DNA of 64,000 bases, from positions 18,677 to 82,676 of the forward strand of contig CAZFER010000020.1 of NCBI GenBank assembly GCA_964517495.1, written 5' to 3'. The translations under genes were made by a program, and so were the position numbers. This stretch comes from CAZFER01 sp964517495 (lineage in GTDB: Bacteria; Hinthialibacterota; Hinthialibacteria; Hinthialibacterales; Hinthialibacteraceae). The notes under the pieces are model-generated. The model did not search any database, was not told the DNA's origin, and saw only the letters and a list, made by a program, of their open reading frames with translations. Below are positions 35,393 through 44,598 of this stretch, in pieces. How positions within the stretch are numbered: position 1 is the stretch's first letter; each line of letters starts with the position of its first letter.

Positions 35393-37234
35393 CTATTCGA
35401 TGACAATGGGATTCAAGTAAAAATCAAATGAGACATTATCCAACGTTTCTTCAATTTTCTGGTAGTAGGCCTTGTCTAACATCATCTCTCGTTTTAAGGG
35501 CTTTATGTGTTCTTTATATAAGGCAGGGTGATCGAAAAAGATGCTTTTGGTTTGTGGTGTATAACCATTGGCGCTTACTCGCAGCCGAAGGGTCGGGCTG
35601 CAATCAAATATGGCTTCGCCGTTGTGAGTTTCAATGGTGCGAACGAGTTTTAGATGGTCTTTGCGGTAATCGATAAGATCGATGCTTCCGTTGATTCTTT
35701 TTTTTGTTTGCGAATCATAAAGTCGAACATTGACTTTAGACAGAATTGGCTCGGGTGGAGTGAAATCATCCGTCCTAAAATAGAATGGGCTGGTTATAGC
35801 AACCTGACGGTACCCGGAAGTAAATGCTTTTACGACATACCAGGCATTTTCTTCTTCAATAATGTTTATCGACCTGAAATAAAAATAGGCATTGTCTTTT
35901 TCAAATTTCCATCGTTGATAGATTTTTCCATTGCGAATTATATCGATGCGTTCGATGTGAGGACGACTGCTGCGATCGAAATAATCGATCGCAGGCGCAA
36001 AAACATCGATATTAAGCTGGTAATTTTTCCCATCGGCAGGAAAGACCGTTCCAGGAGGTTTTCCATTTAGATAGACGGGTAAAAGTGGGCCGGTTGTACC
36101 AAATGTGTGGCCTTTCCTGATTGCCTCGATAATGGATTCCGCAGTTAAGGCTTGATCCCCCACATGAATATAGGTTCGTTTGTTCAGGGGGGCGGCATCA
36201 TGGCGATCGTAGCAAGTGTCACTGAATGCGCATATTCCTATCTGGTGGCCCCAATTAAGATACATGGACCATACATCCATAGCCGCCTGGTCATGGGGAT
36301 TATCGGTCATCCAATCCACTGCGGGAATCAAATGAGGGACGGCCAAAATATCAAAGGGCAGTTCACGTCCAATATTAGCCGGGCTTTCTTCTGTTCCTCC
36401 ATATTCTCGAAGGGGATGAGTATAGACAGTCAGGCCACCGTGCTCAGAAATAGCTTTCATTAGTTCAAAATGGGCGAAACCTTCATGCTCTCCTTCAGCA
36501 GGGGAATAATCATTGCTTCCTAAGGATGAATACCAATCTTTGATTGGACCTGATAGAAAGGCCATGTGTCCCAAATGATCTTTGGGATATTCATCACCGA
36601 TCAATGCCAGAAAGCGTTCATCTGACAGCACTTTCGCTTGTTGCCGTAATTCTGACAGGGTTGGATTTTCACCTGGCATGCTGGTCCATGCACTATTGAA
36701 ACTGCTCCAATCCGCTCCCTCGCAACGCGCAATTTTTGAGGAGATTTTAAGATTGACGGCAAATTCTTTTTCACCATGCACAATATGCTGATGGGCATCA
36801 CCGGCAAACCAGCCCAAACTTTGCATTTCGGCAATCATCTCCAGGAAGATTTGCAAATGGGCGGTATGATCCTCTTTGATGTTTATTTTTCCAAAAGCAC
36901 TTTGATGATTGAATGGTTTTGTAACGACATAGTCATAAATACCCGGAGTGACGCTAATGATGGTGTCACCTGAAATCCATATTCGAGGTTCTTGACGGTA
37001 GGTTAGCGGTTTACCCAATCCATCAATCCCCCACAAGGCATTTCCTTGTTCATCAATAAGAGTCAAACAGCAATGTAAAGGGGATGTAAACGCGTCACGG
37101 ACAGTAATATGAAATTTCCCAGCGGGTTTGGTGTTATCTACCAATTGAATCTCTTCTGCCGATACTCCCAATAAGGGCAGTAATAGGCATAACAAACTAA
37201 GCATCAATTGCATAATTTTCCCAATCCATTTCAA
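35393..37234 (-). CDS. CehA/McbA-type PHP-domain metallohydrolase
   Basis: A 613-residue exported protein. The start is TTG 37234 rather than a downstream ATG, because only the longer form has a positively charged n-region (KWIGK) before the hydrophobic core and LLGVSA cleavage site. After an N-terminal β-domain (~35-135) comes the PHP metal site, with DAHQH (146-150, H148 and H150) and conserved histidine-containing stretches DEYPKDHLGHMAFL and YTHPLREYGG. CehA/McbA proteins hydrolyse carbamate or phosphoester bonds; genomic relatives in marine and soil bacteria occur in glycan operons. It begins two bases after the DUF4838 gene, so the two are coupled. Substrate is unknown. Confidence 0.8.
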   Translation of the reverse strand: MKWIGKIMQLMLSLLCLLLPLLGVSAEEIQLVDNTKPAGKFHITVRDAFTSPLHCCLTLIDEQGNALWGIDGLGKPLTYRQEPRIWISGDTIISVTPGIYDYVVTKPFNHQSAFGKINIKEDHTAHLQIFLEMIAEMQSLGWFAGDAHQHIVHGEKEFAVNLKISSKIARCEGADWSSFNSAWTSMPGENPTLSELRQQAKVLSDERFLALIGDEYPKDHLGHMAFLSGPIKDWYSSLGSNDYSPAEGEHEGFAHFELMKAISEHGGLTVYTHPLREYGGTEESPANIGRELPFDILAVPHLIPAVDWMTDNPHDQAAMDVWSMYLNWGHQIGICAFSDTCYDRHDAAPLNKRTYIHVGDQALTAESIIEAIRKGHTFGTTGPLLPVYLNGKPPGTVFPADGKNYQLNIDVFAPAIDYFDRSSRPHIERIDIIRNGKIYQRWKFEKDNAYFYFRSINIIEEENAWYVVKAFTSGYRQVAITSPFYFRTDDFTPPEPILSKVNVRLYDSQTKKRINGSIDLIDYRKDHLKLVRTIETHNGEAIFDCSPTLRLRVSANGYTPQTKSIFFDHPALYKEHIKPLKREMMLDKAYYQKIEETLDNVSFDFYLNPIVIE

Positions 37235-37236
37235 TC

Positions 37237-39759
37237 TTACTTAGGAGCCTCATCAATATATTCATATTCATAAGAATATGTGAATGACTCTCCTTTTTTG
37301 AGTTCAATGGCTTTGGTGATTAAGCCAAGATTCATTTGTGGGCGATTATGACGCCACCATAAGTAAGGGGACTCAAATTGTTGGGGATCATATCGTTGAA
37401 GAAGGCCGAAATTGTTTTTGTGATTAAAGAAGGCTACCGCCCCACCTTTGGCTTTGTTGAGCAGATCATGGTTAGGACCATCACCATCACGCCAATTTTG
37501 ATTGAACAATTGCCATTGATCATCTTTGACATAGGCACTCAGCACATTCCAATCTTCCGAGGCCAATTGGGTATCAAATTGTGGTTCCACTTTGAATTGA
37601 TAGGTTTTTGGATCGCTGCCACTATGGTTAATGGTGGTCGTGAAGCGGATTTTCATAGTGGCATCGGGTATGAGTTTTATCTGCCGTACGATGCGGGAAT
37701 CATCACTGAGGCGTTTATCAAGCACCAGAGTGGCATCGTCTTTATGCACGTTAAATAAGGATGGGTTTGCATGCTGATAGCCTTGCACACCGGTTTCTTG
37801 CATAAATCCAATATCGGAGAAGGTGGAGATTCCCGCTCGGCGAAAATCCAATAAGAAATCATGTTTTTGGGGTTTGAAATAGATTTCCACCAATCGTCCA
37901 TTTCGGTCGGGTAAGCAAGTCAGTCGCCAATAGGGATTTTCGATGCGTTGGGCTGGTTGGCCTTTCTGAGTCAGATTATCCAGCCGTTGGAAGTAGCCCT
38001 CGGCCAGCAGCCGCTCTGCGGCTCTGTCCATGTTGTATTTATGGCAGAGTGCTTTATATTGTTTGATGATGCCTTCATGCGGTTTTGGAAATTGTAAAAC
38101 CGCGTTGCCATCCTGCATTGCCAATTCAGAGCAGGTCTCAATGATCGCCCGATAAGCGCAGATTGAGGCTTTTTCCACTCGCTGCTTTACGGCCTCGCTG
38201 TTGGCCAAATTTAACGCTTTTTGGAAATACTCCATGGCTTTCAATGAAATTTCGGGTCTCAAACCTACTTCGTAAGGCCGAGGGAAACAGTTTGGATGAT
38301 AACCCGATGCTTCAGCGTTGTCATGCAACATGGTTAGGTACTCGAGAATCGGTTGGGCTGCACTTTGATAATGCAGTTGGCAAAATTCCTCCACCAAATC
38401 CCAGCTGTCCAGCGTGGGATTCCAAATGCAACGTGCGATGACATAGTTGCGTAAATCAGACATTTCGCCCGAATGACCGTTGCCATTGGCTTGCATAAAC
38501 AAACCTTTTGCATTGTTGGTTAAAAAGTACTTCACGTTATCGCTGATGCTGCGTAGATTGGGGAAGGGAAGGTCGTAAAAACTAAAGTTGGTGTTGTAAT
38601 TCCACACCCAGATGTCATCGCATATTTTTCCCCATTCTTCCATGTCTTTACAGAATTCCCGGTTTTTAGGGCAATTTGGGTCATTGATGGGGTGTAGGGT
38701 GCAACATTCAATGCTGCAAAGTTGAATTTGCACATTTTCACGTGGTTTAATGGTTTTGGGTGGTTTGCGAGTATACCAATACGAGAGTGTTCCAATCTTG
38801 ACATCGGGGTGTTTTTTCTCCACTCGTTCCGCGACGGCGTTGACGAATGCCAGATGTGATCCCATGGGAGTGCCTTCTCGTTGATTGATGGCTTCACACT
38901 TGTCGCAACGGCAATAGGCGGCGTTATCGTTTTGGCTGACACTGATGTTTGTTCGGTTAGGCTGAGCATCCAAATCCTTGATCACATTTTCAGCGACGAT
39001 TTCGATGACTTCGGGATTGGTGACACATAATTCGGGTCCGCCGCCGCCCATTTCTAATTTTCGTTCCCCATCAACCAGGGCAAAGTATTCGGGATGCTCT
39101 TTCCCATATTTTTCCACTGGCATGAAATGGTGAAAAGAATGGTTAATGAGTTGCTGGCCGGTTTTCCCGCCATACTGGTCTTCAGTTGGTGTGGTGTTTA
39201 CACGCAGACGGGCTGCAAATTCATGATGATCCGCATTGGCTGAATAATAAGGCCAACGGAACGAAAAGGGGGGACGATAGGTATAACGTTCACAGGGAAC
39301 CAGGAATGATATCTTCCATTTTTGGGGTGGCACATAAGTGTGGTCAGTCGTTAGGAAACGCACATCCAAGTAGCGTTCCATGAATTCATACACGCCATAA
39401 AGGGTTCCACGTGGCCGGCCTCCGGCGATGGCGATGTTTTGAGGACGAATATTGATTCGCAAATCTTCCTCACCCAAATCAAAGAGCGTGAAACCAGCCG
39501 AACTTTGGCGCATATCATCACCCGGACCAATAAACACATTTTGGTTTTCATTGGGGGCTTGAGATTTGAGAGGTAAATCGATACCGGTGGCTTTCTTGAA
39601 TAATACCTTGAATTCCCCGGCTGCGTATTTTTCACTTTGGATAGCATCTTCAGCAACCACGATTGTCCAGCCATTTAAGGAGGAAAGGTCCAACATTTCT
39701 CCCGAAAAAACGGGGCCGGTAATGAAAGATAGTAATAGTATTCCTAGTAGTCCACGCAT
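37237..39759 (-). CDS. DUF4838 protein (α-glucuronidase-like N-terminus)
   Basis: An 840-residue exported protein with a signal peptide (cut near VFSG) and GAGGG before its ATG. The N-terminal segment (VAEDAIQSEKYAAGEFK, FIGPGDDM, GGRPRGTLYGVYEFMERYL) matches the GH67/GH20-type α/β domain that precedes glycosidase barrels. The central part (~140-470) is the DUF4838 barrel-like region with CRCDKCEAINQREG and a VWNYNTNFSF segment. A C-terminal β-sandwich of the galactose-mutarotase type (~640-835) ends it. DUF4838 proteins are common in Planctomycetes-like polysaccharide operons and are presumed glycosidases. It is translationally coupled to the CehA gene. Confidence 0.85.
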   Translation of the reverse strand: MRGLLGILLLSFITGPVFSGEMLDLSSLNGWTIVVAEDAIQSEKYAAGEFKVLFKKATGIDLPLKSQAPNENQNVFIGPGDDMRQSSAGFTLFDLGEEDLRINIRPQNIAIAGGRPRGTLYGVYEFMERYLDVRFLTTDHTYVPPQKWKISFLVPCERYTYRPPFSFRWPYYSANADHHEFAARLRVNTTPTEDQYGGKTGQQLINHSFHHFMPVEKYGKEHPEYFALVDGERKLEMGGGGPELCVTNPEVIEIVAENVIKDLDAQPNRTNISVSQNDNAAYCRCDKCEAINQREGTPMGSHLAFVNAVAERVEKKHPDVKIGTLSYWYTRKPPKTIKPRENVQIQLCSIECCTLHPINDPNCPKNREFCKDMEEWGKICDDIWVWNYNTNFSFYDLPFPNLRSISDNVKYFLTNNAKGLFMQANGNGHSGEMSDLRNYVIARCIWNPTLDSWDLVEEFCQLHYQSAAQPILEYLTMLHDNAEASGYHPNCFPRPYEVGLRPEISLKAMEYFQKALNLANSEAVKQRVEKASICAYRAIIETCSELAMQDGNAVLQFPKPHEGIIKQYKALCHKYNMDRAAERLLAEGYFQRLDNLTQKGQPAQRIENPYWRLTCLPDRNGRLVEIYFKPQKHDFLLDFRRAGISTFSDIGFMQETGVQGYQHANPSLFNVHKDDATLVLDKRLSDDSRIVRQIKLIPDATMKIRFTTTINHSGSDPKTYQFKVEPQFDTQLASEDWNVLSAYVKDDQWQLFNQNWRDGDGPNHDLLNKAKGGAVAFFNHKNNFGLLQRYDPQQFESPYLWWRHNRPQMNLGLITKAIELKKGESFTYSYEYEYIDEAPK

Positions 39760-39844
39760 GGTTTTACCCTCGATATTGAATGAATTCCATTTATCTTCTT
39801 GAAAATTTCTTCAAAAGTGAAGAGGAGAGGGTAGGGAATGTCGT

Positions 39845-40966
39845 TTACATTGCGTCGACCACTCGCTTCATTTCATCTTCGGTTTGGTAAAAATGGGGAG
39901 CCAGGCGTATGTTTCCTTCGCGTTCAAAGGCGGCAATGTTTTTACTTCGCATATGTTGAATGACAGAATCATTGGAATGAACAGGATGAGTGAAAGAGAC
40001 GATGCCGGACCATTCGTTATTTCGCCGTGGTGAATGACATACATAACCTTTTTGTGTCGCGCCATCCACCAGGATATCGGTTAATCCTTTGATTTGTTCC
40101 TGGATCTTCTCTGGATCAGCTTCGAGCAATAATTGAGCCGACTGTCTCATTCCTGCAATGCAAACAGTAGCGTGGGTTGCGTATTCAAATCGAGCCGCAT
40201 CTTTTCGCAGCTCATATTCATAATCGAGGTAAGGGATAGGGCGAGACATGGAATCAGATCCGACGGTAGTAACATCGATTAATGGCATGCACTCAGGGGC
40301 GCAGTAAAAAAAGCCAGCTCCTTGGGGACCCAGCATCCATTTTTGCGCACCACATGAGGCAAAAGACACTTGTGCGCGTTTTAAATCCACGGAAACGGCT
40401 CCCAATCCTTGGATGAGATCGACTAAGAAAAGAATGCCTCGTTCTTTGCATAATGCGCCAATGGCTTCAAGATCACATCGAAAGCCAGTGGTGAATTGCA
40501 CTAAGCTTATGGCGATCAGGCGTGTGGTTGGGGTTATTTCATTTTCGATCATTTCCACGGTGATACGGTGGTCTTGTGGCTGAATTAAATGAAAAATCAC
40601 TCCCTTATCTCTTAACCGCATCCAGGGGTAGATATTAGCGGGGTATTCGCCGAGAACTGATACAATTCTGTCATGGACATGCCAATCAATCCCATTAGCC
40701 ACCCAGTTAATGCTCTCCGTTGTGTTACGGGTAAGGGCGATTTCGTTTTCGTTAACGTTAACAAGCCGGGCGATTGCCTGACGGCAGGCCGACACATTAA
40801 TTTGAATGGCATGCCACCCTTTTGGTGTCATCGTGCAATTCATATCGATGACCTGTTTCATCCAATTTGCTGTGCTAGCTGGCAAAGGAGATACGCCAGC
40901 ATGGTTAAGAAAAATTTGATCTTCTTTTGGATGATGAAATTGCTCCCTAATTGATTTAAATACCAT
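39845..40966 (-). CDS. PLP-dependent aminotransferase class V
   Basis: A 373-residue fold-type I enzyme. PLP is held by K209 (CGAQKWMLGP) and D183/Q186 (FLVDLIQGLGA). TRNTTESINWVANG binds the cofactor phosphate. The N-terminus FLNHAGVSPLPAST is typical of the cysteine desulfurase/isopenicillin-N-epimerase branch. It could desulfurate cysteine or process an amino sugar or amino acid; no catalytic cysteine loop of NifS type is apparent, favouring an epimerase/aminotransferase-like role. The start codon is three bases after the upstream glycosyltransferase stop, so they are one operon. Confidence 0.88.
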   Translation of the reverse strand: MVFKSIREQFHHPKEDQIFLNHAGVSPLPASTANWMKQVIDMNCTMTPKGWHAIQINVSACRQAIARLVNVNENEIALTRNTTESINWVANGIDWHVHDRIVSVLGEYPANIYPWMRLRDKGVIFHLIQPQDHRITVEMIENEITPTTRLIAISLVQFTTGFRCDLEAIGALCKERGILFLVDLIQGLGAVSVDLKRAQVSFASCGAQKWMLGPQGAGFFYCAPECMPLIDVTTVGSDSMSRPIPYLDYEYELRKDAARFEYATHATVCIAGMRQSAQLLLEADPEKIQEQIKGLTDILVDGATQKGYVCHSPRRNNEWSGIVSFTHPVHSNDSVIQHMRSKNIAAFEREGNIRLAPHFYQTEDEMKRVVDAM

Positions 40967-40969
40967 AAG

Positions 40970-41698
40970 TTATTCTTTCAAGGCATTTTTCTTTTTACCA
41001 AAACGCAATTTGAGCATTTCGATTAGCATGGAAGGGGCATCCCGATGCATGCGTAAACGTGAACTGGAATTATCGCTCCACACGATAGGCACTTCTTTCA
41101 CCACGAAGCCATAGCGAACCAGGTGCCAGATCAATTCAACATCAAATGCCCAACCTACAGATTGCACTTCCGGACGCACGGTTTCAATCGCATCACGCTT
41201 AAATGCTTTAGCTCCACATTGGGTATCTTTAAAAGGCAATTGAAACATACACCTTACGATAAGATTAAACACCCGGCTGGCCACCCGGCGCATAAAGGGT
41301 TGAGGAATGGTTTGCTCACTGCCGGGAAGCCAGCGGGAGCCTATGGCAGCGTCAGCATTGTTCTCAACGGTTTCGATTAATTTGCGCAATTCAGGAGCGG
41401 TGGTGGCATTATCCGCATCGGCAAAGGCCAATATGCGACCCTTGGCCAAACTAAAGCCTTTTAAAACCGCACCACCTTTTCCCATCCGTTCGGGGGAACA
41501 CCATGCCGTGATGAAATCATAATGCTTTTCCATATCTCGTGCGATTTCATCAGTACGATCCAGCGATCCATTCACGACAAGGATAATTTCCGTATCGTTC
41601 ACGGGCATGCTATTTATTACATAATTGACATAATCACGCACGGTGGCCTCGATACGCTTTTCTTCATTATATGCCGGTATGATGATTGAATATTTCAT
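40970..41698 (-). CDS. Glycosyltransferase family 2, polyprenyl-phosphate glycosyltransferase-like
   Basis: A 242-residue GT-A protein of the Alg5/DPM1 type. It shows YSIIIPAYNEEKRIE, MGKGGAVLKGF, the DXD-like FADADNATT and CGAKAFKRDAIE. The latter two are characteristic of dolichyl- or undecaprenyl-phosphate glucosyl/mannosyltransferases. There is no clear C-terminal membrane anchor, so it probably works at the inner face of the membrane through an amphipathic tail. It could feed the GT-C enzymes of the kind seen at the left end of the window. It lies 31 bases after the PfkB kinase gene and three before the aminotransferase. Confidence 0.92.
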   Translation of the reverse strand: MKYSIIIPAYNEEKRIEATVRDYVNYVINSMPVNDTEIILVVNGSLDRTDEIARDMEKHYDFITAWCSPERMGKGGAVLKGFSLAKGRILAFADADNATTAPELRKLIETVENNADAAIGSRWLPGSEQTIPQPFMRRVASRVFNLIVRCMFQLPFKDTQCGAKAFKRDAIETVRPEVQSVGWAFDVELIWHLVRYGFVVKEVPIVWSDNSSSRLRMHRDAPSMLIEMLKLRFGKKKNALKE

Positions 41699-41729
41699 GA
41701 ATATTTTGGATTTTTCTATCTATGATGCC

Positions 41730-42656
41730 TTAACTTAAATTGATTTTATCGAACAAACTGAGATTCTGTAAAAGTTCCAAACGCTCGCCGATTTCTTCTT
41801 TCTTCACATATCCCAGGCGATTCAGGCTGATATCTTCAACGGTGAAGGAGGCCATAACCGTTCCTGTGGCCACTGATTGCCGTAAGGTTTGTTTGGTCAC
41901 TTCCCCTTTTTGGGCCAGAAAGCCCATCATGCCCCCTGCAAATGTATCACCGGCGCCTGTTGGGTCTTTCGCATCACGCAATGGAATAGCGGGAACTGCA
42001 AAGGTATCGTCTTTGGTGAAGAGCATGGCTCCACTATCGCCTTTTTTGATGACCACAACTTTTGGACCCATATTGAGGATGTAATCGGCTGCATCGAGTA
42101 CTTTTGCTTTTCCCGTCAGCATACGTGCTTCGCCGTCATTGACCAGCATGATATCCACGCTTTCCACCACTTTGTTTAAAAGCTCGGGGGTTTCATTAAT
42201 CCAGAGATTCATGGTATCTGCTGCCACGACTGGTTTTCCGTTCATCGCATCCAATACATCGAGTTGAAGTTGAGGATGAATATTACCTAGAAACAGGAAG
42301 GGGATATTGCGATGGGATTCGGGAATTTTGGGGGAAAACTCACCGAAAACACCCAATTGAGTATCTTCTGTAATTGCTTCATTCATATCCCCTTCGTAAT
42401 AGCCTTTCCAATGAAAGGTGGAGCCTGGTTTTTTCTCCAGGCAGGTTAAATCAATGTTTTTGGATTCAAGCAGTTTGGTATGCGATTCGGGGAAATCATC
42501 GCCTACCACCCCTACCACGCCTGGGCGTGCAAAATGGTTGGCTGAACATGATGCAAATACGGCTGTTCCCCCCAACACTCTTTCACCACTCACATGGGGG
42601 GTACGAATAGTATCCAACCCAACTGATCCGACTATAAGTAATTTTGTTTCGCTCAT
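41730..42656 (-). CDS. PfkB-family carbohydrate/nucleoside kinase
   Basis: A 308-residue ribokinase-fold enzyme. The first signature is weakened to VLGGTAVFASCSANHFA, and the second is clear: DPTGAGDTFAGGMMGFLA, where the Asp is the catalytic base and GAGD the anion hole. VNDGEARMLTG matches the family N-D/E motif for magnesium and ATP. The overall pattern fits adenosine-kinase or sugar-kinase members of PfkB. Good ribosome site AAGGAA seven bases before ATG 42656. It is the first gene of the operon that goes on to the glycosyltransferase and aminotransferase, so its product may be a phosphorylated sugar precursor. Confidence 0.92.
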   Translation of the reverse strand: MSETKLLIVGSVGLDTIRTPHVSGERVLGGTAVFASCSANHFARPGVVGVVGDDFPESHTKLLESKNIDLTCLEKKPGSTFHWKGYYEGDMNEAITEDTQLGVFGEFSPKIPESHRNIPFLFLGNIHPQLQLDVLDAMNGKPVVAADTMNLWINETPELLNKVVESVDIMLVNDGEARMLTGKAKVLDAADYILNMGPKVVVIKKGDSGAMLFTKDDTFAVPAIPLRDAKDPTGAGDTFAGGMMGFLAQKGEVTKQTLRQSVATGTVMASFTVEDISLNRLGYVKKEEIGERLELLQNLSLFDKINLS

Positions 42657-42803
42657 ATCTTATTCCTTAAACCTTTTGTCTATTAGAGTATAATGTGAAT
42701 AGTATGAATAATAGGCGTCCGTATGGAACTCGCAAAGGGTTTGCGTTATTGCGAGGTTTATCACTTGACGAAGTTTAAAGCTGAAATACAGTAATAACAC
42801 CCC

Positions 42804-42877
42804 GGGCCCATAGCTCAGTTGGTTAGAGCTACCGGCTCATAACCGGTAGGTCCCAGGTTCGAGTCCTGGTGGGCCCA
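42804..42877 (+). tRNA. tRNA with CAT anticodon (Met elongator or Ile2)
   Basis: A complete 74-base cloverleaf without encoded CCA. The acceptor stem GGGCCCA pairs with TGGGCCC and A is the discriminator. The D arm (AGCTCAGTTGGTTAGAGC), the anticodon stem ACCGG/CCGGT with loop CTCATAA, and TTCGAGTC in the T arm are all standard. The CAT anticodon is shared by elongator tRNA-Met and by lysidine-modified tRNA-Ile2, and sequence alone cannot separate them here. It is not an initiator tRNA, since G1-C72 pairs and the anticodon stem lacks the GGG/CCC set. The stop of the convergent esterase gene is seven bases away. Confidence 0.93.
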
Positions 42878-42883
42878 TAGAAT

Positions 42884-44173
42884 TTATTTTTCCGTTATTA
42901 TTTTTAGCTCTCCGTTAAAGATTAATTCTGGATCACCCCGCTCATGCAAGGTTTGATATTGTATGTTTAATAATCTGGGGACAAGACCTTTAAAAAGAGT
43001 GTTTCCCTCATACGTTACAGTAACAGGTTTATCCATATTTACCATCTTATCATTCAATCGAATGGTAAGAGATTGAAGGCCATCCACTTTTTCAAGTGTA
43101 AATGTCTGCCCTTTTCTGGATACGATGATTTCGGTTCCCGCTTTTTCTTCTTTCGAGGGAACGGCTAGCCAGTAAAAGCGTGAGTGAGTTACATCATCCT
43201 GTTTCCAAACAACTTTGGTCGGGATTGGATTTCGCTCGAATTGAGCCATCCAGTCCAAGGCTACCTGATCCTCCCGATCCATCCAATGGCCTTTATCTTT
43301 ATGGATAACGGCATTATGGTGATAGCCCTGGGGGTCTTGTTCGTGTAATTGTTTTAATTTATTCTGCCATTCTTTTGCCACTTCATTTCGTTTATAGGCT
43401 GAGTCGTTTTCACCAACATGTAGAGTAAAGCCGATGTTGCGTAAACTTAACGGATTTGCGTCATTTGGATGGCCAGCCATCATGGCTGCTGCCGCCCAGC
43501 GGTCTGCCATGCGTGGCGCCAATTGATACACCCCATCTCCACCAGCGGAATATCCCATCACATAAACTCGGTTTGGATTAATTTCTGCAAGTACTATCAT
43601 GGTTTCGATCAAACGATCAAAGAGGGTATCGATATGAGGCAAATGCCATAGGTTCCATGTATTCGTGGGAGCGCGTGGAGCAAGGTAGATACCTTCATCG
43701 GGTTCATACAGGCGAATTTGGTTGCGCCATTGGGCATCATTCACTCGTGCAGGTGTATTGCCTCCACCATGCAGGGAGATATAGAGACTCCAACCTTCAA
43801 GCGGCTTTTCACCGAAATGTTTATAGTCAAATTTGAGATTGAATTTGTCCCACGTGATTTGTTTTCCTTCCCATTCCGTCTGACGAGTTGTTCGTATGAA
43901 TTGTTGATGATCCTCCCAAAGCATGTTTTGAGTAAGTTGAGCAGTTTCTTTTGTGAGTGGTTTGGTTCCAAAATCAGTCGTATCAATTTCAGGACGATCT
44001 GAGCGGTTTAGAACAAGCCAGGATTTTAAGGAGGTGATTACTGTCTCTGTCTCAGACGCATTGCTTATGGATGGATTCGATACGTTTTCAGAGGTAGTGG
44101 TAGAAATTGAAGAGAGTAATATAAGAAGCAAAATCAGAACATAACTTAAACTATATGGTAGACATTGAATCAT
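42884..44173 (-). CDS. Secreted α/β-hydrolase (PHB-depolymerase/peptidase-like esterase)
   Basis: A 429-residue protein with a hydrophobic signal and a ~90-residue N-terminal spacer before the hydrolase. LYISLHGGGNTP is the oxyanion-hole strand, GYSAGG carries the nucleophilic serine, and a histidine in DKGHWMD is the likely base. The acid is probably within HVGENDSAYKR. The ~110 residues after the catalytic histidine (VVWKQDDVTHSRFYW onward) form a β-rich domain. Members hydrolyse short-chain polyhydroxyalkanoates or acetylated sugars; acetyl-xylan-type activity would fit the surrounding glycan genes. It stands alone, convergent to the tRNA. Confidence 0.85.
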   Translation of the reverse strand: MIQCLPYSLSYVLILLLILLSSISTTTSENVSNPSISNASETETVITSLKSWLVLNRSDRPEIDTTDFGTKPLTKETAQLTQNMLWEDHQQFIRTTRQTEWEGKQITWDKFNLKFDYKHFGEKPLEGWSLYISLHGGGNTPARVNDAQWRNQIRLYEPDEGIYLAPRAPTNTWNLWHLPHIDTLFDRLIETMIVLAEINPNRVYVMGYSAGGDGVYQLAPRMADRWAAAAMMAGHPNDANPLSLRNIGFTLHVGENDSAYKRNEVAKEWQNKLKQLHEQDPQGYHHNAVIHKDKGHWMDREDQVALDWMAQFERNPIPTKVVWKQDDVTHSRFYWLAVPSKEEKAGTEIIVSRKGQTFTLEKVDGLQSLTIRLNDKMVNMDKPVTVTYEGNTLFKGLVPRLLNIQYQTLHERGDPELIFNGELKIITEK

Positions 44174-44598
44174 TCGCTATCCCCTAATTGAGTTATTGAT
44201 GAATGATAGCCAATTCATTATTTCATGCAAATTGTATGGAGATTATTTTTTGAGCCTCGTTAAAAGAATTTATGGTTTAATTTTTGTAGCAGAGTTGGTT
44301 ACAAAATTCATTAATGTATCTGGATTAGGTTACAAAAATAAGTAATTTGTTAATAATGTGTTGCCAAGTGTTATGGAGTGAGTGTATTTATTCTCGCTCC
44401 AAGGTGGATTGACTTGTTCTGACTATGTTTAATGATATCAATGGATTGCTAGGTTTATAGGGTTGACCTCACTTAAAAAATGAACGATGATTCGTGTTTA
44501 GTGTTATTTGAAAAGATGATATGATCTCCTTTTATTTTAATTAGATTAAGATTTTGCTGACATAGTTTGTATTTTTTTTGAAAGGGTTCAATAGCATT
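44174..44598. other. AT-rich divergent promoter region, no gene
   Basis: About 425 bases between the divergent esterase and squalene-hopene cyclase genes. Both strands have many stops and no coding pattern. A short direct repeat, GGTTACAAAA, occurs near 44293 and 44325, which could be a binding site but may be chance. Confidence 0.5.
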
